From assembly GCF_027487935.1 (NCBI RefSeq), contig NZ_JAIYCP010000005.1, forward strand, positions 62,001 through 126,000: 64,000 nt of DNA, written 5' to 3'. The notes below the pieces were generated by a model. It worked only from the letters and a program-made list of their open reading frames with translations, did no database searches and was not told the DNA's origin. The stretch's first letter is position 1. Each line of letters starts with the position of its first letter. The position numbers and the translations under genes are program-made. Origin of the DNA: Brevundimonas sp. (lineage in GTDB: Bacteria; Pseudomonadota; Alphaproteobacteria; Caulobacterales; Caulobacteraceae). This document shows positions 37,161 to 47,431 of the stretch, piece by piece.

Positions 37161-37205
37161 AGGCTGTGTTTGCCCGATGGCGCGCCCGCCCGCCACTCCC
37201 TTCCG

Positions 37206-37356
37206 CTATCGTCATCCTCCGGCGACCCTCGCGAAAGCGGGGGGAGACCGGGGGACCCAGCGGCGCCAAAGGCGAAATGTCGGAGGCGAACCCGCTCCCG
37301 GCAGGTTCGCGCTATCGCGCGCCGCTGGGTTCCGGCCTTCGCCGGAATGACGATAG
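37206..37356. repeat. about 150-bp imperfect palindromic element between ftsW and murG
   Basis: The ends are perfect inverted repeats (CTATCGTCAT / ATGACGATAG), and inner arms GACCCAGCGGCGC (37254-37266) and GCGCCGCTGGGTTC pair again. It contains TTCCGGCCTTCGCCGGAATG, the form of dispersed palindromic repeats in Caulobacterales and relatives. It fills most of the 204-bp gap and is the only sizeable interruption of the mraZ–murG run. Confidence 0.7.
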
Positions 37357-37364
37357 CCGGGTGG

Positions 37365-38546
37365 TTAGGGCAAGATCCGCCCGCGATCCGGCAGGCTGGT
37401 TCCCGGCTCATAGGCGCCGGGACGACGTCGGGTCAGGGCCAGGGCCAGCCCCATGGTCAGCCCCATGGCCAGCATCGACGAGCCGCCATAGCTGATGAAG
37501 GGCAGGGTCATCCCCTTGGTCGGGATCAGGTTCAGGTTCACCGCGATATTGATACAGGCCTGCAGGCCGATCAGCATGAACAGCCCCGCCGCCCCGGTCT
37601 GTTCGAACGGATCGGTCAGCTTCATCGCCCGCCGCATCCCGCGCACCACGATGAAGGCATAGAGGCCGATCATGAGCAGCGACAGAACGAGCCCGAACTC
37701 CTCGGCCCCGACCGAATAGATGAAGTCGGTGTGCAGATCGGGGACGTGGCGTTTCATCACCCCCTCGCCGACCCCGCGCCCGACCAGACCCCCGGCGCGG
37801 ATGGCCTCGGAGGCACGGTCAATCTGGTGGGTGTCGGCGGTCTCGGGCGAGAAGAAGCGGCTCAGCCGGTCACGCATATGGCTGAAGGCGAAATACAGGC
37901 CCACGACCCCGCCCGCCCCCGCCGCCGCCAGGGCCGCCACCCATTTCAGCGGCACCCCGGCCATGAAGAAGACGGCCATGAAGGTGGTGGTGATCAGCAG
38001 GGTCTGGCCGATGTCGGGCTGGATCAGCATCAGGCCGACGCACAGGGCCCAGGCCGCGAAGGCGATGGAGACCCCGGGCACTCCCTGCCCCTTCTGCGCC
38101 TCCGAGAACATCCAGGCGGCGAAGACGATCAGTCCCGGCTTGGCGAATTCAGAGGGCTGCAGGCTGAACGGGCCCAGGTTCACCCAGCGCGCGGCCCCCT
38201 TCACCTCATTGCCGATGAACGGCAGGGCAGCCATGACCACGATGGCGCCGAGCAGGGCCAGAAGGGCGATCCGGCGAACACCGCGCGGCGACAGAAGGGA
38301 GGCCAGCAGCATGGCCGCCGTCCCGCCCGAGGCCCAGACGATCATCCGCCAGGAATAGTGGAACGGGTCCGAGATCGACTCATCGGCGAGGATGGCGGCC
38401 GGGCTGGAGGCAAAACTGAGCGCCACACCGAGCCCGACCAGGGTCAGGGCCGCCGCCAGCAGGCCGCGATCGATCGTCCAGAACCATTTGGCGATGGGGC
38501 TCTGGTCGTTGCGCGAAAAGGCCGGGGTGTAGTTGTGCGCGGTCAT
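37365..38546 (-). CDS. ftsW: FtsW lipid II polymerase (SEDS family)
   Basis: The 393-residue integral membrane protein has about ten transmembrane helices and SEDS motifs: WVNLGPFSLQPSEFAKPGLIVFAAW, the LIQPDIGQT segment, and the C-terminal NLIPTKGMTLPFISYGGSSMLAMG. It polymerises septal peptidoglycan glycan strands together with FtsI. It follows murD by six bases. The C-terminal tail (ALTRRRPGAYEPGTSL) is cytoplasmic. Confidence 0.95.
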   Translation of the reverse strand: MTAHNYTPAFSRNDQSPIAKWFWTIDRGLLAAALTLVGLGVALSFASSPAAILADESISDPFHYSWRMIVWASGGTAAMLLASLLSPRGVRRIALLALLGAIVVMAALPFIGNEVKGAARWVNLGPFSLQPSEFAKPGLIVFAAWMFSEAQKGQGVPGVSIAFAAWALCVGLMLIQPDIGQTLLITTTFMAVFFMAGVPLKWVAALAAAGAGGVVGLYFAFSHMRDRLSRFFSPETADTHQIDRASEAIRAGGLVGRGVGEGVMKRHVPDLHTDFIYSVGAEEFGLVLSLLMIGLYAFIVVRGMRRAMKLTDPFEQTGAAGLFMLIGLQACINIAVNLNLIPTKGMTLPFISYGGSSMLAMGLTMGLALALTRRRPGAYEPGTSLPDRGRILP

Positions 38547-38552
38547 GGTTCG

Positions 38553-39917
38553 CTAACCATGCCCTGAAGGGGTAGCGCCGAGGTTAAGGACGGCGGCCCG
38601 GAACGCCTCACCGCGCGCCTCGAAGTCGGGATACTGGTCGAAACTGGCGGCGGCGGGGCTGAGCAGCACCACCGCCTCGCGCCCGCTCGCGGCGGCAGCT
38701 TCCGCGGCGGCCTGCACGGCCGAGGCCATGTCGCCGCTGATCCGGTGCGGGGTGTCGCCCAGCCGGGCGGCGAAGGGCCCGGCCGACTCGCCGATCAGAA
38801 AGGCTTCGACGACCCGCGGGAACAGGTCCTCCAGCTCGTCGATCCCGCCCGCCTTGGCGCGCCCGCCCGCAATCCAGAAGCTGCGCTCATAGGACGACAG
38901 CGCCTGCCGCGCGGCGTCGGCGTTCGTGGCCTTGGAGTCGTTGATGAAGCGGACGCGGCCGAGACGGCCGACCTCCTCCATGCGATGGGCGAGGCCGGGG
39001 AAGGTCATCAGGCCTTCGACGGCGGCGTCATGCGGGACACCCACAGCGCGGGCGGCGGCGTATGCGAAGGCGGCGTTCTGGGCGTTGTGGCGACCGGGGA
39101 GCGAGCGGGCCGCAGCAAGATCGATGGTCTCACCCTCGGCCCTCAGCCGCCCGTCCGAGGCCTGAATGTCCGCAGGCGTTCCGCCGGTCGATACGGTAAG
39201 GGCACCAACCAAGGCCGCGGCAATGCCCCTGCCCCATTCCTCATCCACCCCGACCAGGGACAGGCCCGCATGGGCGAAGATCCGCGCCTTGGCGGCCACA
39301 TACCCCTCCATCCCGCCATGCCGGTCGAGATGGTCCGGTGAGATGTTCGTCAGGATGGCCACGTCGGGCGCAAAGCCGGTCGTCAGGTCCAGCTGGTAGC
39401 TCGACACCTCGATCACATAGACTCCCACCTCGGCCGGCGCCGGCAGGGCCAGCACGCCGATGCCGATGTTGCCGCCGACGGCGACCTTCAGCCCGGCCTG
39501 TTTCAATACCCAGCCGATCAGGGCGGTGGTGGTGGACTTCCCGTTGGTGCCGGTGATGGCGATGACCTTCGGCCGCACCGTCCCGGGCGTGCGCGCCATG
39601 GCGCGGGCGAAAAGCTCGATGTCGCCGATGATCTCGACGCCCGCCGCCTTCGCCTTGTCGACGCTCCAGTGCGGTTTCGGGTGGGTCAGGGGCGCGCCGG
39701 GGGACAGGACCAGGGCCGCGAACTGCGACCAGTCGGCCCGGCTCAGGTCCTCGACCGCAAAGCCCTCGGCCTCGGCCTGCATCCGCCCCGAGACGCCGTC
39801 GTCCCACAGGATGGGGATGGCACCCCCGGCGTGCAGCGCGCGCGCCGCCGTGATCCCCGACCGCCCCAGGCCGAAGACCGCGACGCGCTGCCCCTCGAAA
39901 CCGGGGACCGGGATCAT
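38553..39917 (-). CDS. murD: UDP-MurNAc-L-alanine:D-glutamate ligase
   Basis: The 454-residue ATP-dependent ligase adds D-Glu to UDP-MurNAc-L-Ala. It has an N-terminal Rossmann domain (FEGQRVAVFGLGRSGITAARALHAGG), the central ATP site GTNGKSTTTALIGW with NISPDHLDRHG, and a C-terminal domain with FINDSKATNADAARQALSS. It starts directly next to the mraY stop, so translation is probably coupled. Confidence 0.95.
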   Translation of the reverse strand: MIPVPGFEGQRVAVFGLGRSGITAARALHAGGAIPILWDDGVSGRMQAEAEGFAVEDLSRADWSQFAALVLSPGAPLTHPKPHWSVDKAKAAGVEIIGDIELFARAMARTPGTVRPKVIAITGTNGKSTTTALIGWVLKQAGLKVAVGGNIGIGVLALPAPAEVGVYVIEVSSYQLDLTTGFAPDVAILTNISPDHLDRHGGMEGYVAAKARIFAHAGLSLVGVDEEWGRGIAAALVGALTVSTGGTPADIQASDGRLRAEGETIDLAAARSLPGRHNAQNAAFAYAAARAVGVPHDAAVEGLMTFPGLAHRMEEVGRLGRVRFINDSKATNADAARQALSSYERSFWIAGGRAKAGGIDELEDLFPRVVEAFLIGESAGPFAARLGDTPHRISGDMASAVQAAAEAAAASGREAVVLLSPAAASFDQYPDFEARGEAFRAAVLNLGATPSGHG

Positions 39918-41027
39918 CTAGCGCAGCTTCAGCGTGGCGAGGCCGATCAGGGCCAGCATGGCGGAGACGATCCAGAATCGGATCACCACCGTCGACTCCG
40001 GCCAGCCCATCTTCTCGAAATGGTGGTGGATCGGGGCCATCAGGAAGATGCGCTTCTTGGTGGCCTTGAAATAGGCGACCTGGATCATGACCGAGGCGGC
40101 CTCGATGACGAACAGGCCGCCGACGATGCCCAGCACCAGTTCGTGCTTGGTGGCCACGGCGATGGCGCCCAGGGCGCCGCCGAGGGCCAGCGAACCGGTG
40201 TCGCCCATGAAGATCTTGGCCGGTGGGGCATTGTACCAGAGAAAGCCCGTGCCCCCGCCGATGATGGCCGCCGTGAAAATCGCCAGCTCGCCGGCACCCG
40301 GGACGTGGTGGACGCCCAGATAGTCCGAGAAGATGAAATTGCCGACCAGATAGCTGATGATGCCGAAGGCCCCGGCCGCCATCATGACCGGCACGATCGC
40401 CAGGCCGTCGAGGCCGTCGGTCAGGTTCACGGCATTGGAAAAGCCGACCATGGTGAAGGCGGCGAACAGGACATAGAACCAGCCGATATTCAGCAGCACG
40501 GCCTTGAAGAAGGGGAAGGCGATCGAGGTCTCGAGGTTCGGCGAGGTCGGCGAGGCCTTCATCCAGATCACGGTCAGGATGCCGGCGATGACCGAAACCA
40601 CCACCTGGGCCAGCAGCTTCTGTTTCGAGGTCAGCCCGGCCGAGGTCTGTTTCGACACCTTGGCATAGTCGTCGACGAAGCCCAGCAGGCCGAAGGCTGC
40701 GGTCACCCCGGAGACGATCCAGATATAGGGATTGGTCAGGTCGCCCCACAGGAAGACCGCCACGGCGATGCCCGCCAGGATCATCAGCCCGCCCATGGTC
40801 GGGGTGCCGACCTTGGACAGGTGCGAGACCGGTCCGTCGGCGCGGATCGGCTGGCCCTTGCCCTGTTTGAGCCGCATCCAGTCGATGAAGCGGCTGCCCA
40901 TGGTGACGGCCACGATCATGGCCGTGGCCATGGCCAGCGCCACCCGCACCGTCTGGTACTGGACCAGGTTGAGCAGCGGATAATCCTGCGCGATGTCGGC
41001 GTAGTGGAGATAGAGCAAGTAGAACAT
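39918..41027 (-). CDS. mraY: phospho-MurNAc-pentapeptide translocase
   Basis: The 369-residue membrane enzyme transfers phospho-MurNAc-pentapeptide to undecaprenyl phosphate, giving lipid I. It has about ten transmembrane helices, the Asp motif in [22 protein letters not shown], the [12 protein letters not shown] loop, and the HHH motif in [14 protein letters not shown]. The track's start is 47 codons too early; ATG 41027 overlaps the murF stop by one base (TGATG). Confidence 0.95.
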   Translation of the reverse strand: MFYLLYLHYADIAQDYPLLNLVQYQTVRVALAMATAMIVAVTMGSRFIDWMRLKQGKGQPIRADGPVSHLSKVGTPTMGGLMILAGIAVAVFLWGDLTNPYIWIVSGVTAAFGLLGFVDDYAKVSKQTSAGLTSKQKLLAQVVVSVIAGILTVIWMKASPTSPNLETSIAFPFFKAVLLNIGWFYVLFAAFTMVGFSNAVNLTDGLDGLAIVPVMMAAGAFGIISYLVGNFIFSDYLGVHHVPGAGELAIFTAAIIGGGTGFLWYNAPPAKIFMGDTGSLALGGALGAIAVATKHELVLGIVGGLFVIEAASVMIQVAYFKATKKRIFLMAPIHHHFEKMGWPESTVVIRFWIVSAMLALIGLATLKLR

Positions 41028-42424
41028 CAGGCAGCCCCTCCCAGAGCAGCAAGAGCCTTGGCGATCAGCGCCGCCTTCGATCCGTTGGAACCCTTGACCA
41101 TGACGATGTCGCCCGGGCCCACCAGCATGGCGGCCTCGGCGGCCAGTTCGGCGGCGGTCTCGCGCCACAGGCCCTGACGCGAGCCCGGCAGGTCGTCATA
41201 CAGCCGCTTCATCTCGGGCCCGGCGGCGTGGACCAGATCCAGTCCCGCGGCCTCGATCGGCCCGGCCAGGCCCTTGTGCAGGGCCTCGGACTGGTCGCCC
41301 AGCTCCAGCATGTCGGTCAGGACCACAATCCGCCGCCCGCCCGTGGCCGGCAGCGGCCTGGCGCCGAGGCTGCGGAAACCGGCCGCCATCGACAGCGGAT
41401 TGGCGTTGTAGCTCTCGTCGATCAGGGTGAAGGCCCCGCCCGGCGCATGGACCACAACCGTCTGCCCCCGCCCCGCCAGCGGCTGGAACTCCGAAAGGGC
41501 CGCCAGAGCCGTGTCCAGCGGCACGTCCAGAGAATCCAGCATCAGCAGGACACAAAGGCTGTTCAGACCCCAGTGGAAGCCGGACTGGGCCAGCTGGAAC
41601 CCGATCGTCCGCCCGAACAGCTCGGCCCGCACGCGCGCGCCGTTGTCGTGCGGCTGGAAATCGATCAGACGCGCATCACAGCCGGGGACCGTTCCAAAGG
41701 TCGCGATCCGCGCCCCGGCACGCCGGGCCGCACCGTCCAGCACGGGGGCGAAGACCACGTCGGCATTGAAGATCGCCACGCCGTCGTCGGCCAGTCCCTC
41801 AAAGATGGCCGCCTTCTCCGCCGCCACCCCGGCCTCGCCGTCGGCAAAGGCCTCGATATGCACGGGACCGACCGTGGTGACACAGGCGGCATGCGGCCGG
41901 ACCATCCGCGAAAGGGGCGCGATCTCGCCCGGCGCATTCATGCCGATCTCGAACACCGCCCGTTCGGTCGTGCGCGGCATCCGCGACAGGGTCAGGGGCA
42001 CGCCGATATGGTTGTTGTAGCTCTTGATCGAGGCGTGGGACGGCCCTGCCAGATCCAGGCCCGCCTTGATCGCCTGGGTCACACTGGTCTTGCCGACCGA
42101 GCCCGTGACCGCGCCGCGCCGGGCCGGGGTCCGGTCCCGCGCCGCCATGCCCAGGGCCTCGAGACCGCGCAGGGTATCGGCCACGACCACGCACGGGCCG
42201 CCCCCGACGGGATGTTCGGTGATCGCCCCCGCCGCCCCGGCGGCAAAGGCGGCGGCCGCGAAATCGTGGCCGTCCCGCGCGCCCTTAAGCGCCAGGAACA
42301 GGTCGCCCGGCACGATCTCGCGGCTGTTGTAGGTAATGCCCCCTGCCTCGAAGGCCGCGCCGGACAGGGTCCCACCCGTGGCGGCAACGATTTCGGCAGA
42401 GGTCCAGAGGGGTCTGTCAGGCAT
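41027..42424 (-). CDS. murF: UDP-MurNAc-tripeptide:D-Ala-D-Ala ligase
   Basis: The 465-residue ligase adds D-Ala-D-Ala to UDP-MurNAc-tripeptide. It shows the N-terminal Mur ligase domain ([28 protein letters not shown]), the ATP loop [11 protein letters not shown], the central [14 protein letters not shown] and the C-terminal [15 protein letters not shown]. The P-loop ends SVTQ, where many homologues have TTKE. It overlaps murE by eight bases and mraY by one. Confidence 0.94.
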   Translation of the reverse strand: MPDRPLWTSAEIVAATGGTLSGAAFEAGGITYNSREIVPGDLFLALKGARDGHDFAAAAFAAGAAGAITEHPVGGGPCVVVADTLRGLEALGMAARDRTPARRGAVTGSVGKTSVTQAIKAGLDLAGPSHASIKSYNNHIGVPLTLSRMPRTTERAVFEIGMNAPGEIAPLSRMVRPHAACVTTVGPVHIEAFADGEAGVAAEKAAIFEGLADDGVAIFNADVVFAPVLDGAARRAGARIATFGTVPGCDARLIDFQPHDNGARVRAELFGRTIGFQLAQSGFHWGLNSLCVLLMLDSLDVPLDTALAALSEFQPLAGRGQTVVVHAPGGAFTLIDESYNANPLSMAAGFRSLGARPLPATGGRRIVVLTDMLELGDQSEALHKGLAGPIEAAGLDLVHAAGPEMKRLYDDLPGSRQGLWRETAAELAAEAAMLVGPGDIVMVKGSNGSKAALIAKALAALGGAA

Positions 42425-43886
42425 GGATACGCAGGGCTTCGGCGGCTTCGGTGGCGTCGTCGAACGGGTGGGTCACGCCGCCGACGATCTGTCCCTGCTC
42501 ATGCCCTTTTCCGGCGATGATCACCACATCTCCGTCGCCCATCATTTCGATCGCCTCGCGGATGGCGGCGCGGCGGTCGCCGATCTCGCGCGCACCCGGA
42601 CAGCCCGCCCGCACCGCCTTGCGGATGGCCGCCGGGTCCTCCGAGCGTGGATTGTCGTCCGTCACAATGGCCACATCGGCCAGGCGGCCGGCGATCTCGC
42701 CCATCATCGGCCGCTTGGCCCGGTCCCGGTCGCCGCCGGCCCCGAAGACCACGATCAGCCGGCCCGTCGCATGCGGCCGCAGCGCCTTCAGCACCGTCTC
42801 CAGCCCGTCCGGCGTGTGGGCATAGTCGACATAGACCTCGCCCCGGCCGCTGCCCGGAATACGCTGCAACCGGCCCCGCGCGCCGGTGATCTTCTCCAGC
42901 CCGGCCAGCACCCGCTCGGGCGTCTCGCCGGCGGCGATGCACAGGCCTGCGGCGACCAGCGCATTCGAGGCCTGGAAGGCCCCGGCCAGAGGCAGCAGGA
43001 CCTCATGCAGGGTCCCCCGCGCATCGATCGTCAGCCGCTGGCCCTCAGGCGTCGCCCGGCGCGCGATCAGCGACAGGTCCCGCCCCCGCTCGCCCACGCC
43101 CATGATGCCCAGCCCGGACATGATCGAAGCCGCCGCGAAGCTGGAATAGGCGTCGCTGTCGGCGTTCAGAACCGCGGTTCGGCCGCGCGGCAGCAGGGTC
43201 TCGAACAGCCGCAGCTTGGCGCTGCGATAGCTGTCCATGTCGCCGTGATAGTCGAGATGATCCTGGCTCAGATTTGTGAAGGCCGCCGCCTGCAGGGTGA
43301 CCCCGTCCAGCCGGCGCTGGTCGATGCCGTGCGACGAGGCTTCGAGCGCCAGATGGGTGACGCCGCTCGCGGCCAGATCCGCCAGGATCCGCGCCGCGTC
43401 GGCCGCGTCCGGACTGGTCAGGCCGGGCCCCGTCAACGCCCGGTTAACGTTACCCATTTGTGCCAAAACCCCGAGGGTCCCCATGCTCGCGGCATGCAGG
43501 CCCAGGGCGGCCCAGATTTCGCGGCAGAAGGCGGCCACCGAGGTCTTGCCGTTGGTGCCGGTGACGGCCACGCAGGTCGCGGGCTGGGCGCCATAAAAGT
43601 CGCGCGCCGCGAGGGCATAGGCCCGACGCACATCGCCCGAGGTGATCAGGACCGGGGCCAGGCCCGCATCCGTGTCACTGGGGGCCAGCACCGCCGCCGC
43701 GCCCTGCGACAGGGCTTGCGGGATGAAGGCCCGGCCGTCAGCCACGCTGCCCGGCAGGGCTACGAACAGCGAACCCGGCGCGACCTTGCGGCTGTCGGCC
43801 GTGACTCCGGTGATCATCGGATCGGCGGCCACGTCGCGGCGCAGCAGTTCCGACAGCTTGATCGGGGCAGGCCGGGTCGCGTTCAT
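42417..43886 (-). CDS. murE: UDP-MurNAc-dipeptide:meso-diaminopimelate ligase
   Basis: The 489-residue ligase adds the third residue of the stem peptide. The DNPR motif in VTDDNPRSEDP marks specificity for meso-diaminopimelate. Other landmarks are the N-terminal TADSRKVAPGSLFVALPG, the ATP loop TGTNGKTSVA, NLSQDHLDYHGDMDSY and the carbamylated-lysine region. The start overlaps the ftsI stop by four bases (ATGA), and the end overlaps murF by eight. Confidence 0.95.
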   Translation of the reverse strand: MNATRPAPIKLSELLRRDVAADPMITGVTADSRKVAPGSLFVALPGSVADGRAFIPQALSQGAAAVLAPSDTDAGLAPVLITSGDVRRAYALAARDFYGAQPATCVAVTGTNGKTSVAAFCREIWAALGLHAASMGTLGVLAQMGNVNRALTGPGLTSPDAADAARILADLAASGVTHLALEASSHGIDQRRLDGVTLQAAAFTNLSQDHLDYHGDMDSYRSAKLRLFETLLPRGRTAVLNADSDAYSSFAAASIMSGLGIMGVGERGRDLSLIARRATPEGQRLTIDARGTLHEVLLPLAGAFQASNALVAAGLCIAAGETPERVLAGLEKITGARGRLQRIPGSGRGEVYVDYAHTPDGLETVLKALRPHATGRLIVVFGAGGDRDRAKRPMMGEIAGRLADVAIVTDDNPRSEDPAAIRKAVRAGCPGAREIGDRRAAIREAIEMMGDGDVVIIAGKGHEQGQIVGGVTHPFDDATEAAEALRIHA

Positions 43887-45619
43887 CGCCCGTCGCCTTC
43901 CAGATCCTCGAACGCCGGGATGCGCTCGCCGAGGGCCGTCCGATAGGGATCGGCCTTGCGCGCCACGCCGAGGAAGCCGGCGATGCGGTCGGCGATACGA
44001 CCGACAGCCGGGGCAGCGACGAAGCCGCCGGTCCGCGGATAGGTTTGCGGCTCGTCGATCAGCACCAGGATCTGGTAACGGCGGGCGTTCACCGGGCCGT
44101 CAGCGGGGAAGACCCCGGCGAAGGTGCCGACCGCATGGGCGGTGTTGTAGCGGCCGTTGACCGACTTGTTGGCCGAGCCGGTCTTTCCGCCGACCCGCAG
44201 GCCCGGCGCCTCGGCCCGGCCGCCCGAGCCGCGCACGACATTGCGGCGCATCAGGTCCAGCATGGTCAGGGAGGTCTCGGGCGAAACGATCTGGCGGCCC
44301 CGCACATCCGGCCGGCCGCCCTTGCGCAGCGTCAGGGGAATGAATCGACCACCGTTGGTCAAGGCTCCCATGGCCGCGGCCATCTGCATCGGTGTGATCG
44401 AGATGCCGTAGCCGAACGACAGCGAGGCCAGGGTCGAGTCCGACCATTCGCCCGGCAGAATGGGCGCTTCCGAGGGAATCTCGAACGGAGCCCGCGACAT
44501 CAGGCCGAACCGTTCGAAATAGTCGCGCATCACCCGCGGTCCCATCTCGGTCGACAGTCGCGAGGTGCCGATGTTGGACGAGTGGAGATACACCTCCTCC
44601 AGCGTCATCACCTTGTTCTGGGCATGGAAGTCCGTGATGCGGCGATTGCCGATCTGAAGCGCCTCGGACGCATCCAGCAGGGTGTTCATGTCGGCCCGGC
44701 CGGTGTCGATGGCAGCGGCGACCGTGAAGGTCTTGAACACCGATCCCATTTCATAGGTGGCGGCGGTGGCCAGGTTGCGTGAGTTGGACGCCGGCCAGCT
44801 GGCCATGCCGAGCACTTCGCCCGTCTGAACATCGGTGATGATGCCGACGGCACCGAGCGCCCCGGTCGCCTCGGCGGCCGCGGCCAGTTCGTTTTCCAGA
44901 ACACCCTGGACCCGCAGATCGATGGATATCTGGAAACTCTCGCCACGGGCACCCGCGGCCCGGATCTCGTCGTTGAAGGCGCGCTCGGCCGCGGACAGGC
45001 CCACCCCGCCGGTATCGACACTGCCGATCACATGGCGGGCGGACTCACCGAGCGGATGGACGCGGACGTCCTCGGGCTCGAAGCTGACGCCGCCGAGGGC
45101 CAGGTTGTGGACCGCCACCTTTTCCCGCGGGGTCAGGCGGTTGACGACCAGCAGACGACGATCGCCGTACAGGGCTGCCTGGAGCCGGGTCCGCGACACA
45201 CGCGGCAGGGCTCGCCGGATCTGCGCCGCCGCCGCCCGCCGGTCCCAGACCTGGGCCGGGTCGATATAGAGGCCGTAGTGGACGATGTTGGTGGCCAGCA
45301 GGGCCCCGTTGCGGTCAACCAGATCAGCGCGAACGACCGCATTGGGGTGGGAGTCCGCTCCGGCACCGGCTCCGGCCGTCAACAGGGCTGCGTGCACGGC
45401 CCCCAAGGTCAGGCAGACAAAGACCGCCGAGAAGGCCGACAGGATGACGAAGATCCGGACCCTTGTGTCCTCCTCGGGCCGGGCGACGGCACGGGCCCGA
45501 CCGAAGGCGTGTTCGACCCACCACATGGCTTCGGTCAGCCAGCGCCATGAGGGCGTGAAGCGACGCACATCCCAGGACGGTGCCGGGCGGGAACCCAGAT
45601 GCGGATCCTGGACGCTCAT
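43883..45619 (-). CDS. ftsI: septal peptidoglycan transpeptidase FtsI (PBP3)
   Basis: The 578-residue class B penicillin-binding protein cross-links septal murein. One membrane helix lies at about residues 52-75 after a charged cytoplasmic tail, followed by the pedestal domain and the transpeptidase domain with SxxK (MGSVFKTF), SxN (SSNIG) and KTG (GGKTGSANKS). It overlaps ftsL by four bases upstream and murE by four downstream. It works with FtsW and is recruited through FtsL/FtsB/FtsQ. Confidence 0.95.
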   Translation of the reverse strand: MSVQDPHLGSRPAPSWDVRRFTPSWRWLTEAMWWVEHAFGRARAVARPEEDTRVRIFVILSAFSAVFVCLTLGAVHAALLTAGAGAGADSHPNAVVRADLVDRNGALLATNIVHYGLYIDPAQVWDRRAAAAQIRRALPRVSRTRLQAALYGDRRLLVVNRLTPREKVAVHNLALGGVSFEPEDVRVHPLGESARHVIGSVDTGGVGLSAAERAFNDEIRAAGARGESFQISIDLRVQGVLENELAAAAEATGALGAVGIITDVQTGEVLGMASWPASNSRNLATAATYEMGSVFKTFTVAAAIDTGRADMNTLLDASEALQIGNRRITDFHAQNKVMTLEEVYLHSSNIGTSRLSTEMGPRVMRDYFERFGLMSRAPFEIPSEAPILPGEWSDSTLASLSFGYGISITPMQMAAAMGALTNGGRFIPLTLRKGGRPDVRGRQIVSPETSLTMLDLMRRNVVRGSGGRAEAPGLRVGGKTGSANKSVNGRYNTAHAVGTFAGVFPADGPVNARRYQILVLIDEPQTYPRTGGFVAAPAVGRIADRIAGFLGVARKADPYRTALGERIPAFEDLEGDGR

Positions 45620-46026
45620 CGCTCGGCCTCCGGCGCAGGCGCGGGCGCGGGCGGGACCGGCGCGGGCGTTGCGATGACGGCCGGTCCGGGCTCCGGGATC
45701 GGGGCCAGGGTCGGAAGATTCTCGACCCTCGCCTGACGATGCACATCGACAGGCACCAGGCCCGCCCCGCGCGACAGGGCCTCAAGCCGGTTGGGCTGTT
45801 CCAGCCGGGCCACCTCCGCGCGCAGCAGGCGCACTCGCTGACCATTGTCACTGATCTGCTGTTCGAGGTCCGAGATACGGGCGCTCTCGCGCGCCGCCCC
45901 TGCCTTGGCCAGATAGACCGAGAAGACCATGACCGCGACCAGCAGCACGCCGATGATCTCGATCCAGCGGATGCCGCGGATCTTCCAGGCGAAGAGACGG
46001 TTCAGGGTGGCGACGGCCGTATTCAT
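45616..46026 (-). CDS. ftsL: cell division protein FtsL
   Basis: The 136-residue bitopic protein has a short cytoplasmic tail, one membrane helix (about residues 22-41; [19 protein letters not shown]), a leucine-zipper-like periplasmic coiled coil ([42 protein letters not shown]) and a Pro/Ala-rich tail. Identification rests on topology and its invariant position between rsmH and ftsI, since FtsL sequences are poorly conserved. The track's ORF begins 183 codons too early, inside rsmH in another frame. It overlaps both neighbours by four bases. Confidence 0.85.
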   Translation of the reverse strand: MNTAVATLNRLFAWKIRGIRWIEIIGVLLVAVMVFSVYLAKAGAARESARISDLEQQISDNGQRVRLLRAEVARLEQPNRLEALSRGAGLVPVDVHRQARVENLPTLAPIPEPGPAVIATPAPVPPAPAPAPEAER

Positions 46027-46988
46027 GCAGCGACCCTCCCCTCGAAGGCACCCCAGGGGGCAGCCTCGGTCCGGACCGCGGCCCGGAGCTTGGCCGAGCG
46101 CGCCCGGGGATTGTCGGCCCGCTCCGTGTCGCCGGCCTCGCGCGCGCCCTTGAATGACAGGTTGAAGCTGGGCTTGCGGGTCTCGATCGCGACCGGAGCA
46201 TGGCGCGAGCCGCCGGGGGCGTTGCCCGTCCGCTCGGTCAGGAAGGCCTTGACGATCCGGTCCTCCAGCGAATGGAAGGTGACCACCGCCAGCCGACCGC
46301 CCGGCGACAGGGCCGCCTCGGCCGCCTCCAGTCCCTGACGCAGTTGTCCCAGTTCGTCGTTCACGGCGATGCGCAGCGCCTGGAACACGCGCGTGGCCGG
46401 ATGGATCGGCGCACCCCGGCGGCCGCCCAGCGCCTTTTCGACCACGGCAGCCAGATCCAGCGTCCGCTCGAACGGCCTTTCCACGCGCCGGCGCAGGATG
46501 GCCGTGGCGACCCGCCCCGACTGACGCTCGTCGCCGTACAGTTTGAAGATATGGGCCATCGGCCCGTGGTCCCAACCGTTGACGATGTCGGCGGCGGTCT
46601 CGCCCTCATCGCCCATCCGCATATCCAGCGGACCGTCGCGCATGAAGGAAAAGCCGCGCTCGGCCTGATCGAGCTGCATCGACGAAACGCCGATGTCGAA
46701 CACCACCCCGTCCAGCCGCGCCTCGCCGCTGTCGGCAAAGGCCTCGGCCAGGCCGGAGAAGGGCGTGCGCACCAGCCGGAATTGGCCCGGATAGTCATTG
46801 GCCACGGCCTCGGCGTGCGGCTGCACCGTCGGATCGCGATCGAGAGCGATCACCGTGGCTCCGGTGGCCAGGATGGCGCGGGTATAGCCGCCGGCCCCGA
46901 AGGTGGCGTCGATGATCACATCGCCGGCAACCGGAGCCAGGGCCTCGATCACTTCGGCCAGCAGGACGGGGGCGTGGGGCGAGGTCAT
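46023..46988 (-). CDS. rsmH: 16S rRNA (cytosine1402-N4)-methyltransferase
   Basis: The 321-residue SAM-dependent enzyme methylates C1402 of 16S rRNA. It has [13 protein letters not shown], the SAM motif [47 protein letters not shown] and the late motif [18 protein letters not shown]. Both ends overlap the neighbouring dcw genes by four bases. Its association with mraZ is typical for the head of the dcw cluster. Confidence 0.95.
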   Translation of the reverse strand: MTSPHAPVLLAEVIEALAPVAGDVIIDATFGAGGYTRAILATGATVIALDRDPTVQPHAEAVANDYPGQFRLVRTPFSGLAEAFADSGEARLDGVVFDIGVSSMQLDQAERGFSFMRDGPLDMRMGDEGETAADIVNGWDHGPMAHIFKLYGDERQSGRVATAILRRRVERPFERTLDLAAVVEKALGGRRGAPIHPATRVFQALRIAVNDELGQLRQGLEAAEAALSPGGRLAVVTFHSLEDRIVKAFLTERTGNAPGGSRHAPVAIETRKPSFNLSFKGAREAGDTERADNPRARSAKLRAAVRTEAAPWGAFEGRVAA

Positions 46989-47419
46989 CCCGCCTCCCCG
47001 TTCATGACCTGCCGGGCCAGGGCGCGGCGGGCGTCGCGGCGGGCGTTCCAGCGCGCGCGGTCCCAGATCTGAAAGCGCGGCCCGAGGCCGACGATGACCA
47101 CATCCTCACCCAGCCCGGCATCCTGGCACAGGCTTTCCGGCAGGGTGATCCGGCCGCCGCCGTCGTAGGAGAGCGGGCGCTGGCCGGCGTAGAAGGTCTC
47201 TTCAAGGGCAGTGCGTTTGTCGCTGCCGAACGGCAGGGCCTCGATCCGGGCGACATATTCGGCCATCAGCCGGTCACCACCGGCCTCAAGACAGTCATCG
47301 GCCAGGGCGAAGAAGCAGAAGACGCCATGCTCGGCGCCATTGTCGGCGGTGCGGAACTCCTGCGGAATCAGCAGGCGCCGCTTGCCGTCCAATTGTTTCT
47401 CGTAGGTCGAGAGAAACAC
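46985..47419 (-). CDS. mraZ: transcriptional regulator MraZ
   Basis: The 144-residue protein has two SpoVT/AbrB-like DNA-binding repeats ([23 protein letters not shown] and [31 protein letters not shown]). In E. coli MraZ forms rings and binds TGGGN repeats upstream of its own gene to control the dcw cluster. The track starts at TTG 47431; I prefer GTG 47419, which gives the usual MFLST beginning and has GGGG six bases upstream. Four TGGG repeats lie about 90-120 bases upstream. Confidence 0.92.
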   Translation of the reverse strand: MFLSTYEKQLDGKRRLLIPQEFRTADNGAEHGVFCFFALADDCLEAGGDRLMAEYVARIEALPFGSDKRTALEETFYAGQRPLSYDGGGRITLPESLCQDAGLGEDVVIVGLGPRFQIWDRARWNARRDARRALARQVMNGEAG

Positions 47420-47431
47420 GCCCTGCCCCAA

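Noticed and set aside
36282-38567. 761-residue plus-strand ORF opposite murG and ftsW
   Set aside because: It spans two real genes and a palindromic repeat; composition is Gly/Gln/Arg-rich without domains.
39241-41052. 603-residue minus-strand ORF spanning murD and mraY in another frame
   Set aside because: It is an overlapping-frame shadow of two well-supported genes on the same strand; its Arg/Gly/Pro-rich product has no motif.
43430-43460. GTTAAC-rich stretch as a CtrA site within murE
   Set aside because: Only half-sites are present and the N7 spacing is not met; it lies in the middle of a coding region.
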